The notes: a model not told the origin generated them from the letters alone. Positions 19,344 to 30,487 are shown, counted from the first letter of the stretch. The stretch is 64,000 nt of DNA from Pasteurellaceae bacterium RH1A (GCA_012221805.1 CP015195.1:977771-1041770); one strand, 5' to 3'. Program-made: numbers and translations.

Positions 19344-21053
19344 TTATAGCCACCAGCCATCATCATAGCGGTTTAAAATTTCTTCAAACCATTTTCGGCG
19401 TTTTTGGATAAGGGAAAGATCTTGGCTTTCTAGAACAACCTCAAAATGGGCTAGGGCTTCGCTGATAATTTTACGATCATCACCAACATATTCAGCATAA
19501 ATACGTTTAGCCTTTTCCAGTAAATAGACATTTTCTTGCTGATCTCTTGGATGAATTTTTAATTTCGCTAATTTTTGGCGAGAGTCTTCCAATTCCTTAG
19601 GCGAAAGATTTTGGGTATTTTGTTGGAAAACTTGGTTAATTTGAATATTAAGCTCTTGGTTAAATATATCTACTTCTAATAAACCGTTGATATCATAGCT
19701 AAAGCGGACATCAACATAAACTTCGCCCTTAGGCCCTTGGGGAATTTTGACTAATATTTCGCCTAAATGAAGGTTTTCTTTAGCAAGAGCTGATTCTCCC
19801 TGTAAGACTTCAACCTGGATTTGGGTTTGATTATCATGAGCTGTCCAAAAGCGTTCTACTCGTGAAATAGGCACAGGCATATTACGCTCAATAATGGGAG
19901 CAAAACGCCCACCAACTAAACGTCCATTTTCTAGTTCTTGTACTGTTTGCGTCCCTAGGCTAAAAGGCATGACATCGGTTAGTACCACTTCTTCTAATGT
20001 TTGATGGCGAGCAATCAGCCCCGCTTGAACAGCAGCACCGCGGGCAATGGCTTCATCTGGATTTATGCTGGCTTGGGCTATTCTTTTAAATAACTGGCTT
20101 ACAGAATGTCTGATCATAGGCATTCGGGTTGCACCACCGACTAACATAATACCGTCAATTTGGCTGGGGGTGAGTTTCGCATCACGCAAGGCTCGCTCTA
20201 GGGGGTGGCGTAGTCTCATTAATAGCGGTTGAGCTGCTTGTTGGAAGTCTTCTTGACTAATTTTGGCTTGGTATAGTTTTCCATCTAGCGTGATTTCAAT
20301 CTCAACCTGTTTTTCTCGGCTTAATTGACGTTTGGCCTGCTCTAATTTTTGCCAAAACTCCTGATGAGTTTGTAATTTATGTCCGATTTCCTCGTTGAGG
20401 CTGGCGCATTTTTTGATAAAGGCTTGAGCAAGTGCACGCACAAAGTCCTCGCCACCTAGGTGGTTATCACCTGCACTAGCAGACACCTGCACCACGCCAT
20501 CAAAATAATCTAAAATGGATACATCAAAGGTGCCTCCACCCAAATCGTAGATTAAAAATCGGGTATTATCTGGCTTTTCTTGTAAATTATAGGCTAATCC
20601 TGCGGCAGTTGGTTCATTGAGTAAGCGCAATACGTTTAAACCAGCCAGCTCCGCAGCATTTTGGGTGGCTTGGCGCTGAATAGCATTAAAATAGGCGGGA
20701 ACGGTGATCACCACATCCGTGATCTCTTGCCCTAAAAAGATTTCTGCATCTTGCTTTAAACTTTTTAAGACCAGTGAGGATAGCTCTTCAGCACGGAAGC
20801 GGTGTTTGCCTAATTGAAACTGTTTATCTGTTCCCATAAAACGTTTAAAGGCTGATGCGGTTAGCTGTGGCGCAGTAGTTAATCGCTCTCTTGCTGGCAG
20901 GCCAACTAAAATTTGTCCATCATCTGCAACACTCACAACGGAGGGTGTCAGAGTATGCCCGAACTGATTAGGAATTAAACGAGTTTCTCCATCAATAAAT
21001 TGTGCAATTAAACTATTTGTTGTGCCAAGATCAATACCAATTTGTAAACCCAT
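19344..21053 (-). CDS. hscC: Hsp70-family chaperone HscC
   Basis: 569 residues, shorter than DnaK (about 640) because the C-terminal lid is reduced, as in HscC. The nucleotide-binding domain has [11 protein letters not shown] (phosphate 1), [14 protein letters not shown] (phosphate 2) and [11 protein letters not shown] (adenosine). The substrate-binding domain spans about 380-500. HscC in E. coli is a specialised Hsp70 with fast nucleotide exchange that does not depend on GrpE. The J-domain gene 10 bases downstream would be its cochaperone. Promoter and regulation are not evident; no sigma-32-like site is clear. Confidence 0.9.
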   Translation of the reverse strand: MGLQIGIDLGTTNSLIAQFIDGETRLIPNQFGHTLTPSVVSVADDGQILVGLPARERLTTAPQLTASAFKRFMGTDKQFQLGKHRFRAEELSSLVLKSLKQDAEIFLGQEITDVVITVPAYFNAIQRQATQNAAELAGLNVLRLLNEPTAAGLAYNLQEKPDNTRFLIYDLGGGTFDVSILDYFDGVVQVSASAGDNHLGGEDFVRALAQAFIKKCASLNEEIGHKLQTHQEFWQKLEQAKRQLSREKQVEIEITLDGKLYQAKISQEDFQQAAQPLLMRLRHPLERALRDAKLTPSQIDGIMLVGGATRMPMIRHSVSQLFKRIAQASINPDEAIARGAAVQAGLIARHQTLEEVVLTDVMPFSLGTQTVQELENGRLVGGRFAPIIERNMPVPISRVERFWTAHDNQTQIQVEVLQGESALAKENLHLGEILVKIPQGPKGEVYVDVRFSYDINGLLEVDIFNQELNIQINQVFQQNTQNLSPKELEDSRQKLAKLKIHPRDQQENVYLLEKAKRIYAEYVGDDRKIISEALAHFEVVLESQDLSLIQKRRKWFEEILNRYDDGWWL

Positions 21054-21119
21054 ATTCCTATCCTAAAATAATTCAAGTTTAGTTTTATTTTAAGTGGATT
21101 TTAAGGAGAAGCAACCCAT

Positions 21120-21148
21120 TTCTGTTTTAATTTTCTCTTTGCTATAAT
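21120..21148 (+). promoter_or_regulatory. Possible sigma-70 promoter of dnaE
   Basis: A perfect -10 box TATAAT stands at 21143-21148, 35 bases before the dnaE ATG, inside the divergent hscC-dnaE gap. The -35 region (TTCTGT at about 17 bp spacing) is weak. Confidence 0.5.
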
Positions 21149-21183
21149 AGCTTTTTCCAAACTCTACCAAAAATAGGAAACCC

Positions 21184-24100
21184 ATGCCAGCCCCACGTTT
21201 TGTCCACCTTAAAGTCCACAGTGATTTCTCCATGATTGATGGCATCGCCAAGGTTAAACCCTTGCTCAAGGCCTGTGCGGCCCATGAGATGGTGGCCATG
21301 GCTCTGACGGATTTCACCAACTTCTGTGGCCTGGTCAAGTTTTATGGGGAGGCCCTGGGGCGGGCATTAAGCCTATTATTGGGGCGGATGTGCTGGTGCA
21401 GGCGGGGGAGGGCCAAGAGCCTTTTGAACTCACCCTTCTGGCCAAAAATAATACAGGTTACCATAATATTACCCTGCTGATTTCCCAAGCCTACGAGCAG
21501 GGCTATGTGGAGCTGCCTATGGTGCAACAAGCCTGGCTGGCGGAGAAAAGTGAGGGCATTATCGTGCTTTCCGGTGGCCGTAAGGGCGATGTGAGCAGGG
21601 CCTTACTCAAGGACAATCAGGCAGAAGCCGAGAGCCTGCTGGCCTTTTATCAAACCCACTTTCCCAACCATTATTACCTCTCCCTCTGCCGTACTGGTCG
21701 GGCAGAGGAAGAACGCTATATCCAACAAGCGGTCAAATTAGCTCAACAATTTGCAATTCCCTTGGTGGCGGTCAATGATGTGGTCTTTCTCAAGGAAGAT
21801 GATTTTGATGCCCACGAAATTCGGGTAGCCATCCACGACAGCTATACCCTAGACGACCCTAAACGCCCGCAAAAATACTCCCCCCAGCAGTATTTCCGCT
21901 CTGAGGAGGAGATGTGCCAGCTCTTCGCTGATCTGCCTTCGGCCCTGGAAAATACGGTGCATATTGCCCAGCGTTGTAACGTGACCATTCGCTTGGGTGA
22001 ATACTTCCTGCCTAATTTCCCAACAGGGGATTTATCCACTGAAGATTATTTGGTGCAGAAATCCCGTGAGGGCTTGGAGGAGCGGCTGGAATTCCTCTTC
22101 CCCGATCCAGAAGTCCGTAAGCAACGCCGGCCAGAATATGATGAACGGCTACAAGTTGAGCTAGATGTGATTAACCAGATGGGCTTCCCGGGCTACTTCC
22201 TGATTGTGATGGAGTTTATCCAGTGGTCAAAAGATAACGATATTCCGGTCGGCCCTGGCCGGGGCTCGGGGGCAGGCTCCTTGGTGGCCTATGCCCTGAA
22301 AATTACTGACCTAGATCCGCTGGAATTTGACCTGCTCTTTGAGCGTTTCCTCAACCCTGAACGGGTCTCCATGCCCGATTTCGATGTGGACTTCTGTATG
22401 GACGGCCGGGACCGAGTAATCGAGCATGTGGCCGATACCTACGGCCGGCAGGCGGTTTCACAAATTATTACCTTTGGTACCATGGCGGCCAAGGCGGTAA
22501 TTCGGGATGTGGGCCGGGTTCTGGGCCACCCTTATAACTTCGTGGATCGGATTTCCAAACTCATTCCGTCTGACCCGGGCATGACCCTGGAAAAAGCTTT
22601 CCAAGCCGAACCCAAATTGCAGGAGCTCTATGATGCGGATGAGGAAGTCCAGGCTTTAGTTGATATGGCTCGCAAGCTGGAGGGCGTAACCCGAAACGCC
22701 GGTAAGCATGCTGGGGGGGTGGTGATCGCCCCAACTGCCATTACCGATTTCTCTCCCCTTTATTGCGACTCCGAAGGCCTGCACCCCGTTACCCACTTTG
22801 ATAAGAATGATGTGGAATATGCTGGCCTAGTCAAGTTCGACTTCTTGGGCCTGCGGACACTGACCATCATCAAATGGGCCTTAGAGATGATCAACCAAAG
22901 GCTGGAGCGTGAAGGCAAGCCACAGGTGCGGATTGAAAGCATTCCCCTGGACGACCCTAAGGCCTTTGATGTCCTGCTCAAGGCCCAAACGACAGCCGTT
23001 TTCCAGTTGGAATCTCGGGGCATGAAGGACTTAATTTCCCGCCTCAAGCCCGACTGTTTTGAGGATATTATCGCCTTAGTGGCCCTCTTCCGCCCAGGCC
23101 CGTTGGAATCTGGCATGGTGCAGAACTTTATCGACCGTAAACACGGGATTGAGGAGGTCTCCTACCCTGATAAGGTCTATCAGCATGAGTCCCTCAAGCC
23201 TGTCTTGGAGCCGACCTACGGGGTCATTGTTTACCAAGAGCAGGTGATGCAGATTGCCCAGGTTTTGGCCGGTTATAGTCTGGGTGGAGCCGACTTGCTC
23301 CGCCGGGCCATGGGTAAGAAAAAGCCGGAGGAGATGGCCAAGCAGCGATCGGTCTTTGAAGAGGGGGCCAAAAACCAAGGCATTGATACCGAACTGGCCA
23401 TGAAGATCTTTGACCTGGTGGAAAAATTTGCCGGATACGGCTTTAACAAGTCCCACTCGGCCGCCTATGCCCTGGTTTCCTACCAGACCCTCTGGCTCAA
23501 GGCCCACTATCCAGCTGAATTTATGGCGGCGGTGATGACCTCGGAAATGGATAATACCGACAAGATTGTCGGCTTCTATGATGAATGTATCAATATGGGC
23601 CTGACGGTCGTGCCACCTGATGTCAATAGCGGTAAGCACCGTTTTAGTGTCAATGAAAAGGGCGAGATTGTTTATGGCTTGGGGGCCATTAAGGGGGTAG
23701 GTGAAGGCCCGATTGAGGCCATGTTGGAGGCCCGCAATTCGGGCGGGATCTTCAAAGACCTCTTTGATCTGACCGCCCGAGTGGATCTGAAAAAAATCAA
23801 CCGCCGCACCTTTGAAGGCCTGATTATGTCAGGGGCCTTTGACAAGCTAGGCCCCACCGCGCGGCCCTGATGAAGAATTTGGAAGATGCCTTGAAAGCCT
23901 CCGATCAACACAGCAAGATGGAGGCCTTAGGTCAGAGCGATATGTTCGGCGTGCTGACCGAAACGCCTGAAGAGGTGCAAAATGCCTATGCCAACACGCC
24001 AAAATGGTCGGAGCAAAAAATCCTGGAGGGCGAAAAAGCCACCCTGGGCCTCTATTTAAGTGGACACCCAGTTGGCCGCTTCCTCAAGGAGCTGGCCCAC

Positions 24101-24655
24101 TATGCCCCGAATCGCCTCAATGAACTACAGCCGACCCGCCGGGGCCAAAGCACCACCATTGCCGGCCTGATTATGGACAGCCGGATTGTGACCACCAAAA
24201 CCGGCAAACGCCTAGGCATTGCTACCCTGGAAGACCGTTCCGGCACCATTGATATTACCCTTTTTGCCGACAGCCTAGATAATTTCGGCCACCTCTTGCA
24301 GAAGGATCAGGTGGTTTTGGCCGTGGGTTCGGTCTTAACCGATGACTTCCGAGGCGGGCTAAAAATGATCGCCCGGGAAATCATCAGCCTGGATGAGGCC
24401 CGCAGCCGCTTTGCTAAAAGTCTAGCTCTGGCCATCAAGCAGGAACAACTCACACCACAGTTTATCAAGCAACTGCAAGAGCTGATTGCACCTCATAAGG
24501 AGGGCACCTTGCCGCTTCATTTCTACTACCAAAGCCCAGAGGGCCGTGCCTTGCTCAAGGGTGGGGTAGAATGGCGGGTGACCCCAAAAGAGAGCATGAT
24601 GGAGGCTCTTAAGGATTTCTTAGGGGAGAATGCAGTGGAGTTGGAGTTTGACTAG
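21184..24655 (+). CDS. dnaE: DNA polymerase III alpha subunit, reading frame broken twice in the given sequence
   Basis: Three overlapping frames together give a complete DnaE of about 1157 residues. The PHP domain ([13 protein letters not shown]) begins in the first frame. The first break is in the G-run at 21357-21360: restoring one G gives [15 protein letters not shown]. The second is in the C-run at 23852-23855: restoring one C gives [17 protein letters not shown]. The catalytic aspartates are in [10 protein letters not shown]; the helix-hairpin-helix and OB domains follow. DnaE is the replicative polymerase and is essential, so two real frameshifts are implausible. I read them as sequencing errors in homopolymers. 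An uptake signal with its TTTGCAA extension is inside the gene (21725). Confidence 0.95.
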
Positions 24656-24657
24656 GC

Positions 24658-25395
24658 CTAAGATCTGGCTAGTCTTCTGATGCCGCTGTCTAAGATCCAA
24701 CCGACTAAACCAATCAGTACAATGGCCGCCATAAGCTCTGAATAGGCCAGGCGGTCACGGGTGTCGAGAATGAAATAGCCCAGCCCTTCATTTACGCCTA
24801 GCATTTCGCAGGGCACCAAAATCACCCAGGCAATGCCAATGGCCACCCGCAAGCCTGATAAAACGTGGCTGCCAATGGCGGGGACGATAATGTGGCAGAG
24901 CTGTTCTTTTTTGCTGGCAGCCATGGAGCGGCCTAGCTCTAGCCATTTTGGGTCAATACTTTTTACGCCGCTGGCCGTGGCAATAATCAGCGACCAAACG
25001 GTGGCAAAGGCCAGCAAAAAATAAATGGGCAAGTCGCCAATACCCAGCAGCATAACCACAATGGGCATCCAGGAAAGAGGTGAGATCATGCGTAAAAATT
25101 GCATAGAGGGCGTGGCGAAGGCTTCTAGCTGCTTTGAAAACCCCAGCAGCAGGCCAAAGGGAATGCCGACTGCCAGGGCGAGAGCTAGGCCAATCAAGAT
25201 TCGCTTAAGGCTGGCCAAGAGGTGGGGGAAGATTTCGCCACTGCCCAGCAGCCAGCCGAAACTCTTGGCGGTTTCCAGCGGAGAGAGCAGGGCAGCAAGG
25301 GCGAACTGCTCTTGCAGTAGGGCGACGCCAACTTGCCATAAAACCACCAGCAGGCCTAAACCTGCCCAGCCCAGTAAAAATTTCTTTTCAAGCAT
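24658..25395 (-). CDS. ABC transporter permease, NitT/TauT/Ssu type
   Basis: 245 residues with about six membrane spans. The EAA-like loop reads ELGRSMAASKKEQLCHIIVPA near residue 155, ending in IGSHVLSGLRVAIG, typical of SsuC/TauC/ThiX permeases. It is the last gene of a five-gene operon with the binding protein and ATPase upstream. The stop codon is two bases from that of dnaE, so the operons converge with almost no gap. The substrate cannot be deduced from the permease. Confidence 0.88.
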   Translation of the reverse strand: MLEKKFLLGWAGLGLLVVLWQVGVALLQEQFALAALLSPLETAKSFGWLLGSGEIFPHLLASLKRILIGLALALAVGIPFGLLLGFSKQLEAFATPSMQFLRMISPLSWMPIVVMLLGIGDLPIYFLLAFATVWSLIIATASGVKSIDPKWLELGRSMAASKKEQLCHIIVPAIGSHVLSGLRVAIGIAWVILVPCEMLGVNEGLGYFILDTRDRLAYSELMAAIVLIGLVGWILDSGIRRLARS

Positions 25396-25409
25396 ATTCT
25401 TTCCTTTTC

Positions 25410-26570
25410 TTAAACCACGATTTCTTCTGTTCGGCTCCAGCCAGCCTGCAAACCAAAATAATCGACCCAGCCGCCTGCTTCAATGGCCTGGCGGGCAAAC
25501 TGTGGGGCATTGAGTTCACGAATGACCTGTCCAGGCCTGAGTTGGGTCAGAAAATCGTTACGCCCTGCCAAGTGGGTTTCTTGTAGCATTTCGAGCAGCT
25601 TGCCCAAGTAGCTATCAAAGGGATAGGGCTGAAAGCCAATGCGATTTTGCTGCCATTCAGGGTGTTGAATGATCCCTTGTTGGGCATAACGCTGCCACTG
25701 TGTCTGATCGGGGGCAAGCACCTTGGCCAGCACGGCTGGATCGTGGGGCGTATAGCCGCTGCCCCGCCCGATCATGGCTGGAATAGCAGCCCGATGTTCC
25801 AGGCTGTAAACCTGGGCTTCGGTTAGGGCATTGACCACCTTTTGCACCCATTCTGGGCGGTGCTGAATATCAAATTCCTGCATAAGCGTCACGCAGCAAG
25901 CATGATCCCGCCAGACATCGCCACTAAAACGCAAGACCTTGCCCACTCCCTTGCTTTCGGCAATGGCATTGAAGGGTTCTGCCACAATAAAGCCTGAAAT
26001 GGCTTGGTTAGCTAGGGCAACTACCATGTCTGATGGCGACATTACCGTCACTTTCACTTCACCCGCTCCAGGCCTTTTTTCCGTTACCCTCAAGCCATTG
26101 GCACGCAGCAAATGCTGTAAAACGATATTGTGGATGGAATACCAAAAGGGAATGGCCACGGTTTTGCCTGACAGATCGGTAATGTGATTGATGTCGGGCG
26201 AAACGGTCAAGGCCGAGCCTGCTAGGTGGTTCCACATCACGATTTTAACGGGGGCTTGGGAGCCATATCTGGCCCATAAACTCATGGGCGAGAGAATATG
26301 CACCAAGTTCACATTGCCACTGAAAAAGGCTTCCACCAGTTGCGACCAGCTGCGGAACATAAGGGGCTTTTCCACCTTCAAGCCCTGTTTTTCAAATAAA
26401 CCTTGGGCGTGGGCTACCAAGAGGCTGGTGGCGTCAGTAATGGGCAGATAGCCGATTTTAAGCGGTGCGTTTGGGTCAGTTTTTTGCAATTTTTCACAGG
26501 CTGAGAGCAGGGGTAAACTGCCACTTAAGCTAAAGAGGCTTAAGAGTTTTAGAAAATCACGGCGTTCCAT
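25410..26570 (-). CDS. ABC transporter substrate-binding lipoprotein, NMT1/SsuA-like
   Basis: 386 residues. The N-terminus MERRDFLKLLSLFSLSG carries a twin-arginine-type RRDFLK motif and ends in the lipobox LSAC, so it is probably a lipoprotein exported by Tat or Sec. The body matches the NMT1/THI5-like periplasmic fold (IGYLPITDATSLLVAHAQG, then FFSGNVNLVHILSP). Such proteins bind sulfonates, nitrate, taurine or pyrimidines. The associated flavoprotein gene points to an organosulfur or similar compound, but that is inference. An AGGAGGC ribosome-binding site precedes the start. Confidence 0.85.
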   Translation of the reverse strand: MERRDFLKLLSLFSLSGSLPLLSACEKLQKTDPNAPLKIGYLPITDATSLLVAHAQGLFEKQGLKVEKPLMFRSWSQLVEAFFSGNVNLVHILSPMSLWARYGSQAPVKIVMWNHLAGSALTVSPDINHITDLSGKTVAIPFWYSIHNIVLQHLLRANGLRVTEKRPGAGEVKVTVMSPSDMVVALANQAISGFIVAEPFNAIAESKGVGKVLRFSGDVWRDHACCVTLMQEFDIQHRPEWVQKVVNALTEAQVYSLEHRAAIPAMIGRGSGYTPHDPAVLAKVLAPDQTQWQRYAQQGIIQHPEWQQNRIGFQPYPFDSYLGKLLEMLQETHLAGRNDFLTQLRPGQVIRELNAPQFARQAIEAGGWVDYFGLQAGWSRTEEIVV

Positions 26571-26578
26571 TTTGCCTC

Positions 26579-27358
26579 CTAAATCATAAATTCAAGGCTT
26601 TCTTGCTGTTTGAGCGATTGGCTATGATCCTGCATAACCTGCAAGATCTCGAGGCGGATATGATTAAGCGCTCGCAGATCTGCTCGTGGAAAAGGCTGGT
26701 TCAATCGCCACTGTTGAGCGACCGTTGCAGGTTTGCCGCCACCCAAGAGCAGGATCTGATTGGCAATCAAGAGGGCCTCATCAATATCATGGGTCACCAT
26801 TACCGCTGTGGCTTGGTGGTGATCGATTACTTCACGCAAGAGCTGCTGCATTTGGCTGCGGATAAGGGGATCGAGGGCAGAAAATGGCTCATCCAGCAAG
26901 ATCAATTTTGGCTGACGAGTCAGAGCTCGAGCCAGATTAACCCGTTGTGCCATCCCGCCCGACAGTTCACTGGGCAGGGCCTTGGCCGCGTCTGCCAGGC
27001 CGACTTCTTCTAGCACAGCCTGGACACGCTTTTGAATTTCGGCCTTGCTCAAGGGGTCACGGCAGGCAAAATCTAAGCCTAGGGCGACATTTTTCTCCAC
27101 ATTCAGCCAGGGCAAGAGGTTGGCAGACTGAAAGACAAAGCCAATATCAGCCGTGGGTTGGGTAATGGGCTGGCCAAAGAGTTCCACCTGGCCGGCCTGT
27201 GCTTTTTCTAAACCAGCCAAGATCCGCAAGAGAGAGGATTTGCCCACCCCACTTTGGCCCAAAATACAGGCCAAATCGCCTTGTTGAACCCGAAAATTGG
27301 CCTTGGCCAAGAGCGTGCGTTGGCCATAGCCCAGGGATAGATCGCTGACCCTAAGCAT
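26579..27358 (-). CDS. ABC transporter ATPase, NitT/TauT type
   Basis: 259 residues with Walker A GQSGVGKSS, the signature LSGGMAQRVN, Walker B LILLDEPFSALDP and the switch histidine in VTHDIDEA. It is the SsuB/TauB kind of ATPase. It overlaps the flavoprotein gene by eight bases and is followed by the binding protein after eight bases, so one mRNA is likely. Confidence 0.92.
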   Translation of the reverse strand: MLRVSDLSLGYGQRTLLAKANFRVQQGDLACILGQSGVGKSSLLRILAGLEKAQAGQVELFGQPITQPTADIGFVFQSANLLPWLNVEKNVALGLDFACRDPLSKAEIQKRVQAVLEEVGLADAAKALPSELSGGMAQRVNLARALTRQPKLILLDEPFSALDPLIRSQMQQLLREVIDHHQATAVMVTHDIDEALLIANQILLLGGGKPATVAQQWRLNQPFPRADLRALNHIRLEILQVMQDHSQSLKQQESLEFMI

Positions 27359-28415
27359 AGCTCTTCAGCACCAAGCGTAATTGCACCGCACTTGGGGTCA
27401 CAATTGGCAAGAATGCTGCCTCTCGCCAGCGGCGAATAAAGCTGGAGCCTGTATTTGTTAAATATCCTCTGCCGCCGCCCGCTTGCAGTTCCAGTAACAC
27501 CGCATTGGCTACTACATCGACAATATCAATCCGCAGCTGAAAGAGGGCTTTGGGATCGGTGAGGAAGCTGCCAGCAGCAAGGCCTGTTTCCAGTGCCTGC
27601 TGAATACGGGCTAAATCAGCTTGGGTCTGCTGCCATTCGGCCTGCAAGACATCACGGCTAGCTCCAAAGGTTTTTTCTACTTCGCTTAAGGCGCGTTCGG
27701 CTAAGCCAAAGGCCATACCGAATTGCAAACCAAGGAATGATGGGCGGATTTGTGGCAAATAATCCAAGAGGTTATCAGCGATGATCCAGTCTGGGTTTAG
27801 CTCAAGGTTGTCCAGCACCACGGGGTGCGTGTGGCTGCCTTTAAGGGCGACCAGCGGCAATTCTTCTTGCAGCTGTAAACCTGCTTCAGAAGGAATGGCC
27901 AGCACAAGGGGCGGGCGGCTGTTATCTTCATAAGAGGCGGCAAAAATAAGGGCGAAACGATCTGCTCTTAGGTTAGTAATCCAAGGCAGGCGGCCATTTA
28001 AATAGAATTTTTCGCCCTTTTGGCTAATGCTCACATTCAAGGCTTCCACGCCCGAGGTAAATTTGACCGCATTGGACAGTCCCGTTCCGCCAGCCCGCTT
28101 GCCCGAAAGCAGTTCAGGCACCAGGGCCTGATGCAGGGGGCTGCGGCTTTGGCGTAAGTTTTCAATCAGGGTGCGGTGTCCCCAGGCACAGAAGGCAGCG
28201 GTTAAGGAGTAGCGAGCCACTTGACTGATGGCCTTAATGGCAGATTGCAAATCACCGCCTAGGCCGCCCAGCTCTTCGGGCAGACCGTGACGGAAGACGC
28301 CACCTGCCACCAGTTGATTAAGCACTTGATCAGCATATTGATTGGATTGATCCAGCGAATCGGCGTGTTCAGTCAGCCAATCAATCAAGTCTTGCGAGAG
28401 ATAAGATACACTCAT
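27351..28415 (-). CDS. Acyl-CoA-dehydrogenase-like flavoprotein (SfnB/DszC type)
   Basis: 354 residues, related to the acyl-CoA dehydrogenase fold as used by flavin-dependent monooxygenases such as SfnB and DszC. An N-terminal helical domain (LVAGGVFRHGLPEELGG) is followed by a middle beta domain (GTGLSNAVKF) and a C-terminal helical domain with AGGGRGYL. It lies inside a transport operon rather than beside fatty-acid genes, which supports oxidation of an imported compound instead of beta-oxidation. The exact reaction cannot be inferred. It starts 14 bases after the CMD-family stop. Confidence 0.75.
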   Translation of the reverse strand: MSVSYLSQDLIDWLTEHADSLDQSNQYADQVLNQLVAGGVFRHGLPEELGGLGGDLQSAIKAISQVARYSLTAAFCAWGHRTLIENLRQSRSPLHQALVPELLSGKRAGGTGLSNAVKFTSGVEALNVSISQKGEKFYLNGRLPWITNLRADRFALIFAASYEDNSRPPLVLAIPSEAGLQLQEELPLVALKGSHTHPVVLDNLELNPDWIIADNLLDYLPQIRPSFLGLQFGMAFGLAERALSEVEKTFGASRDVLQAEWQQTQADLARIQQALETGLAAGSFLTDPKALFQLRIDIVDVVANAVLLELQAGGGRGYLTNTGSSFIRRWREAAFLPIVTPSAVQLRLVLKSYA

Positions 28416-28429
28416 GCTAGCCTCCTTGC

Positions 28430-28975
28430 TTAGGCAAAAGGTTGAAGTTCAGGGTTGATAGGCGTTTCGGCAATGTTATTGACATAGTTACAAAGCGTGG
28501 CCAGGCTGACCCCTAAAATCACATCAATGGCGTTTTGCTGGGTGTAACCTGCCTGGAAGAATGCCTCTAGTTGGGCTTGGGTTAATTTGGCTTTTTGTAA
28601 AATCACCGCCAGGGTAAAACGGGCCAGGGTGTCGTATTTTGGGTTACTTTCAATGCGGGAAACAGAACGGATTTGATTGACCACTTCCTCTTCCATTTTC
28701 AATAATTTAAGCGAAATTTTGGTGTGTCCTGCCACACAGAAACCACAGCCATTGACCACTGCCGCCGTAATTTGTACCACTTCACGTTCTTCAGCCGTTA
28801 AGCTGTTGCGTCCGTTAATGCCACCCACCGTGCGGTAGGTTTCCAGGGCAGTCGGGGCATTGGCCAATACACCGATTAAGTTGGGAATAAAACCGTTGGT
28901 GGCCTGGACGGCTTTCAAGGCTTCTTGGGCGGCTTCTGGGGCAGTTTCGATGGTGTGGATTTGAAATAAAGACAT
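28430..28975 (-). CDS. Carboxymuconolactone-decarboxylase / AhpD-like protein
   Basis: 181 residues of the AhpD-like fold. The redox pair is seen in NGCGFCVAGHTK (CxxC followed by a histidine), the alkylhydroperoxidase D signature. It is the first gene of the operon with the flavoprotein and ABC transporter, and may protect against peroxide made by the flavoprotein. A GAGGAACC ribosome-binding site precedes the ATG. Confidence 0.85.
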   Translation of the reverse strand: MSLFQIHTIETAPEAAQEALKAVQATNGFIPNLIGVLANAPTALETYRTVGGINGRNSLTAEEREVVQITAAVVNGCGFCVAGHTKISLKLLKMEEEVVNQIRSVSRIESNPKYDTLARFTLAVILQKAKLTQAQLEAFFQAGYTQQNAIDVILGVSLATLCNYVNNIAETPINPELQPFA

Positions 28976-29076
28976 GATGGGTTCCTCTTAATCATAATGG
29001 ATGGAATCATCATACGAGGCTTGGCAGAAAATGAGAAAGAGAGGAAATTTATGTAATATGAGGAAAAGTTATGAAG

Positions 29077-29120
29077 CAAGCGGTGCCATTTGCAAAAAAA
29101 TCTGCAAATGGCACCGCTTG
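29077..29120. terminator. Inverted uptake-signal pair, terminator after ndh
   Basis: CAAGCGGTGCCATTTGCA and TGCAAATGGCACCGCTTG form an 18-bp perfect stem around an A-rich loop. Each arm holds most of the Apl-type uptake signal. It lies just beyond the ndh stop on the minus strand. Confidence 0.75.
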
Positions 29121-29125
29121 TCGGC

Positions 29126-30409
29126 TTAGTGAAGTTTGGTCGAAGGCCGCAGGAAGCGGTTGATGCTGCCAACCAAGACAATCAAGCCCGTTTTAATGCA
29201 GCCGTGCAGGGCGGCTTGATGCATGCGGTAGAGGGAGAGATAGGCCAAGCGGGCGATTTTGCCCTCAATAAACATATCGCCCTTGGTTAAGTTCCCCATC
29301 AGGCTGCCAATGGTGCCGAAGCGAGAGAAGGACACCAATGAGCCCTTATCCATAAATTTAAAGGGCTTGAGCGGCTTGCCTTCAACGGCGGCCAGGATGT
29401 TTTTGCCACAGCGACTGGCCATTTGGTGGGCAGCTTGGGCACGGGGTGGTACAGGCTTGCCGTTTTCTTGAATGAGGCAGGCACAGTCGCCCAGGGCAAA
29501 GACCTTATCATCTAACGTGGTTTGTAGCGTATCCTTGACCATAATTTGGTTAATGCGGTTGGTTTCAAAGCCAAGCGTTGCCAAGAAATCAGGCGCCTTA
29601 ATGCCCGCCGCCCAAACCATAATATCGGCAGGGATTTCTTCCCCATATTGGGTAATAAAACCGCTTTCCGTGGCTTCAGTTACCGCCGTTTTCACACTGA
29701 CATCCACACCCAGCGAACGTAATTCCTTGAGAGCGGCCAGTGACACCTTTTCAGGCAGGGCAGGCAGGAGGCGTTCGCCCGCTTCAATCAAGGTCACTTT
29801 AAGGCTGGCATTGTTGAGTTTGCCATAGCCATAGGAATGAAGGTGGTTGGCAACATTGTAGAGATCGGCGGCCAGTTCAATCCCCGTTGCCCCGCCGCCG
29901 ACAATGGCAATATGCACCTGCTTGTCGTTATTGTTGGCGAATTTAAGGTAAAGCTCCATCATCTGCTTATGAAAGCGCTTGGCCTGATCGGTGCTGTCTA
30001 AGAAAATACAATGTTCCGCCACCCCCTTGGTGCCAAAATCATTGGACTTACTGCCAATGGCCAGCACCAGTTTGTCGTAATGGATTTCACGTTCTGCCAC
30101 CAACAGTTCTTGCTCATCATTATAAATAGCGGCCAGTTGAATGGTTTGAGCCTCACGATTGACCCCGATAAGATTGCCGATTTGGAACTCAAAATGATGG
30201 TTCTTGGCATGGGCCCGATAGCTTAGGGCATCGGTGCCAATGTCTAAAGAACCTGTGGCCACCTCGTGCAGCAGGGGTTTCCAAAGGTGGCTGTCGTTAC
30301 GATCCACCAAAATAACACGGGCTTTTTTCTTAGCCCCCAACTTGTTGCCTAGGTAGGTAGCCAGCTCCAAACCGCCAGCCCCGCCTCCAACAATCACAAT
30401 GTTTTCCAT
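29126..30409 (-). CDS. ndh: NADH dehydrogenase, type II (NDH-2)
   Basis: 427 residues. Two dinucleotide-binding motifs are present: [16 protein letters not shown] for FAD at the N-terminus and [17 protein letters not shown] for NADH near residue 165. The [10 protein letters not shown] motif binds FAD. It passes electrons from NADH to quinone without pumping protons. The C-terminal amphipathic region attaches it to the membrane. The transcript probably ends in the inverted uptake-signal hairpin. Confidence 0.95.
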   Translation of the reverse strand: MENIVIVGGGAGGLELATYLGNKLGAKKKARVILVDRNDSHLWKPLLHEVATGSLDIGTDALSYRAHAKNHHFEFQIGNLIGVNREAQTIQLAAIYNDEQELLVAEREIHYDKLVLAIGSKSNDFGTKGVAEHCIFLDSTDQAKRFHKQMMELYLKFANNNDKQVHIAIVGGGATGIELAADLYNVANHLHSYGYGKLNNASLKVTLIEAGERLLPALPEKVSLAALKELRSLGVDVSVKTAVTEATESGFITQYGEEIPADIMVWAAGIKAPDFLATLGFETNRINQIMVKDTLQTTLDDKVFALGDCACLIQENGKPVPPRAQAAHQMASRCGKNILAAVEGKPLKPFKFMDKGSLVSFSRFGTIGSLMGNLTKGDMFIEGKIARLAYLSLYRMHQAALHGCIKTGLIVLVGSINRFLRPSTKLH

Positions 30410-30487
30410 GATTTCTCCAAGGTAAGATTAAATTAAAACTAGGGAGAATTTTAGGGGCTTGTGGCTTGATGTCAATCTGAATTAAGT

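Noticed and set aside
21184..24655. Programmed frameshifting or gene splitting in dnaE
   Set aside because: Both breaks are simple one-base losses in G/C runs with no slippery heptamer plus stimulatory structure, and the same error type occurs in four other genes.
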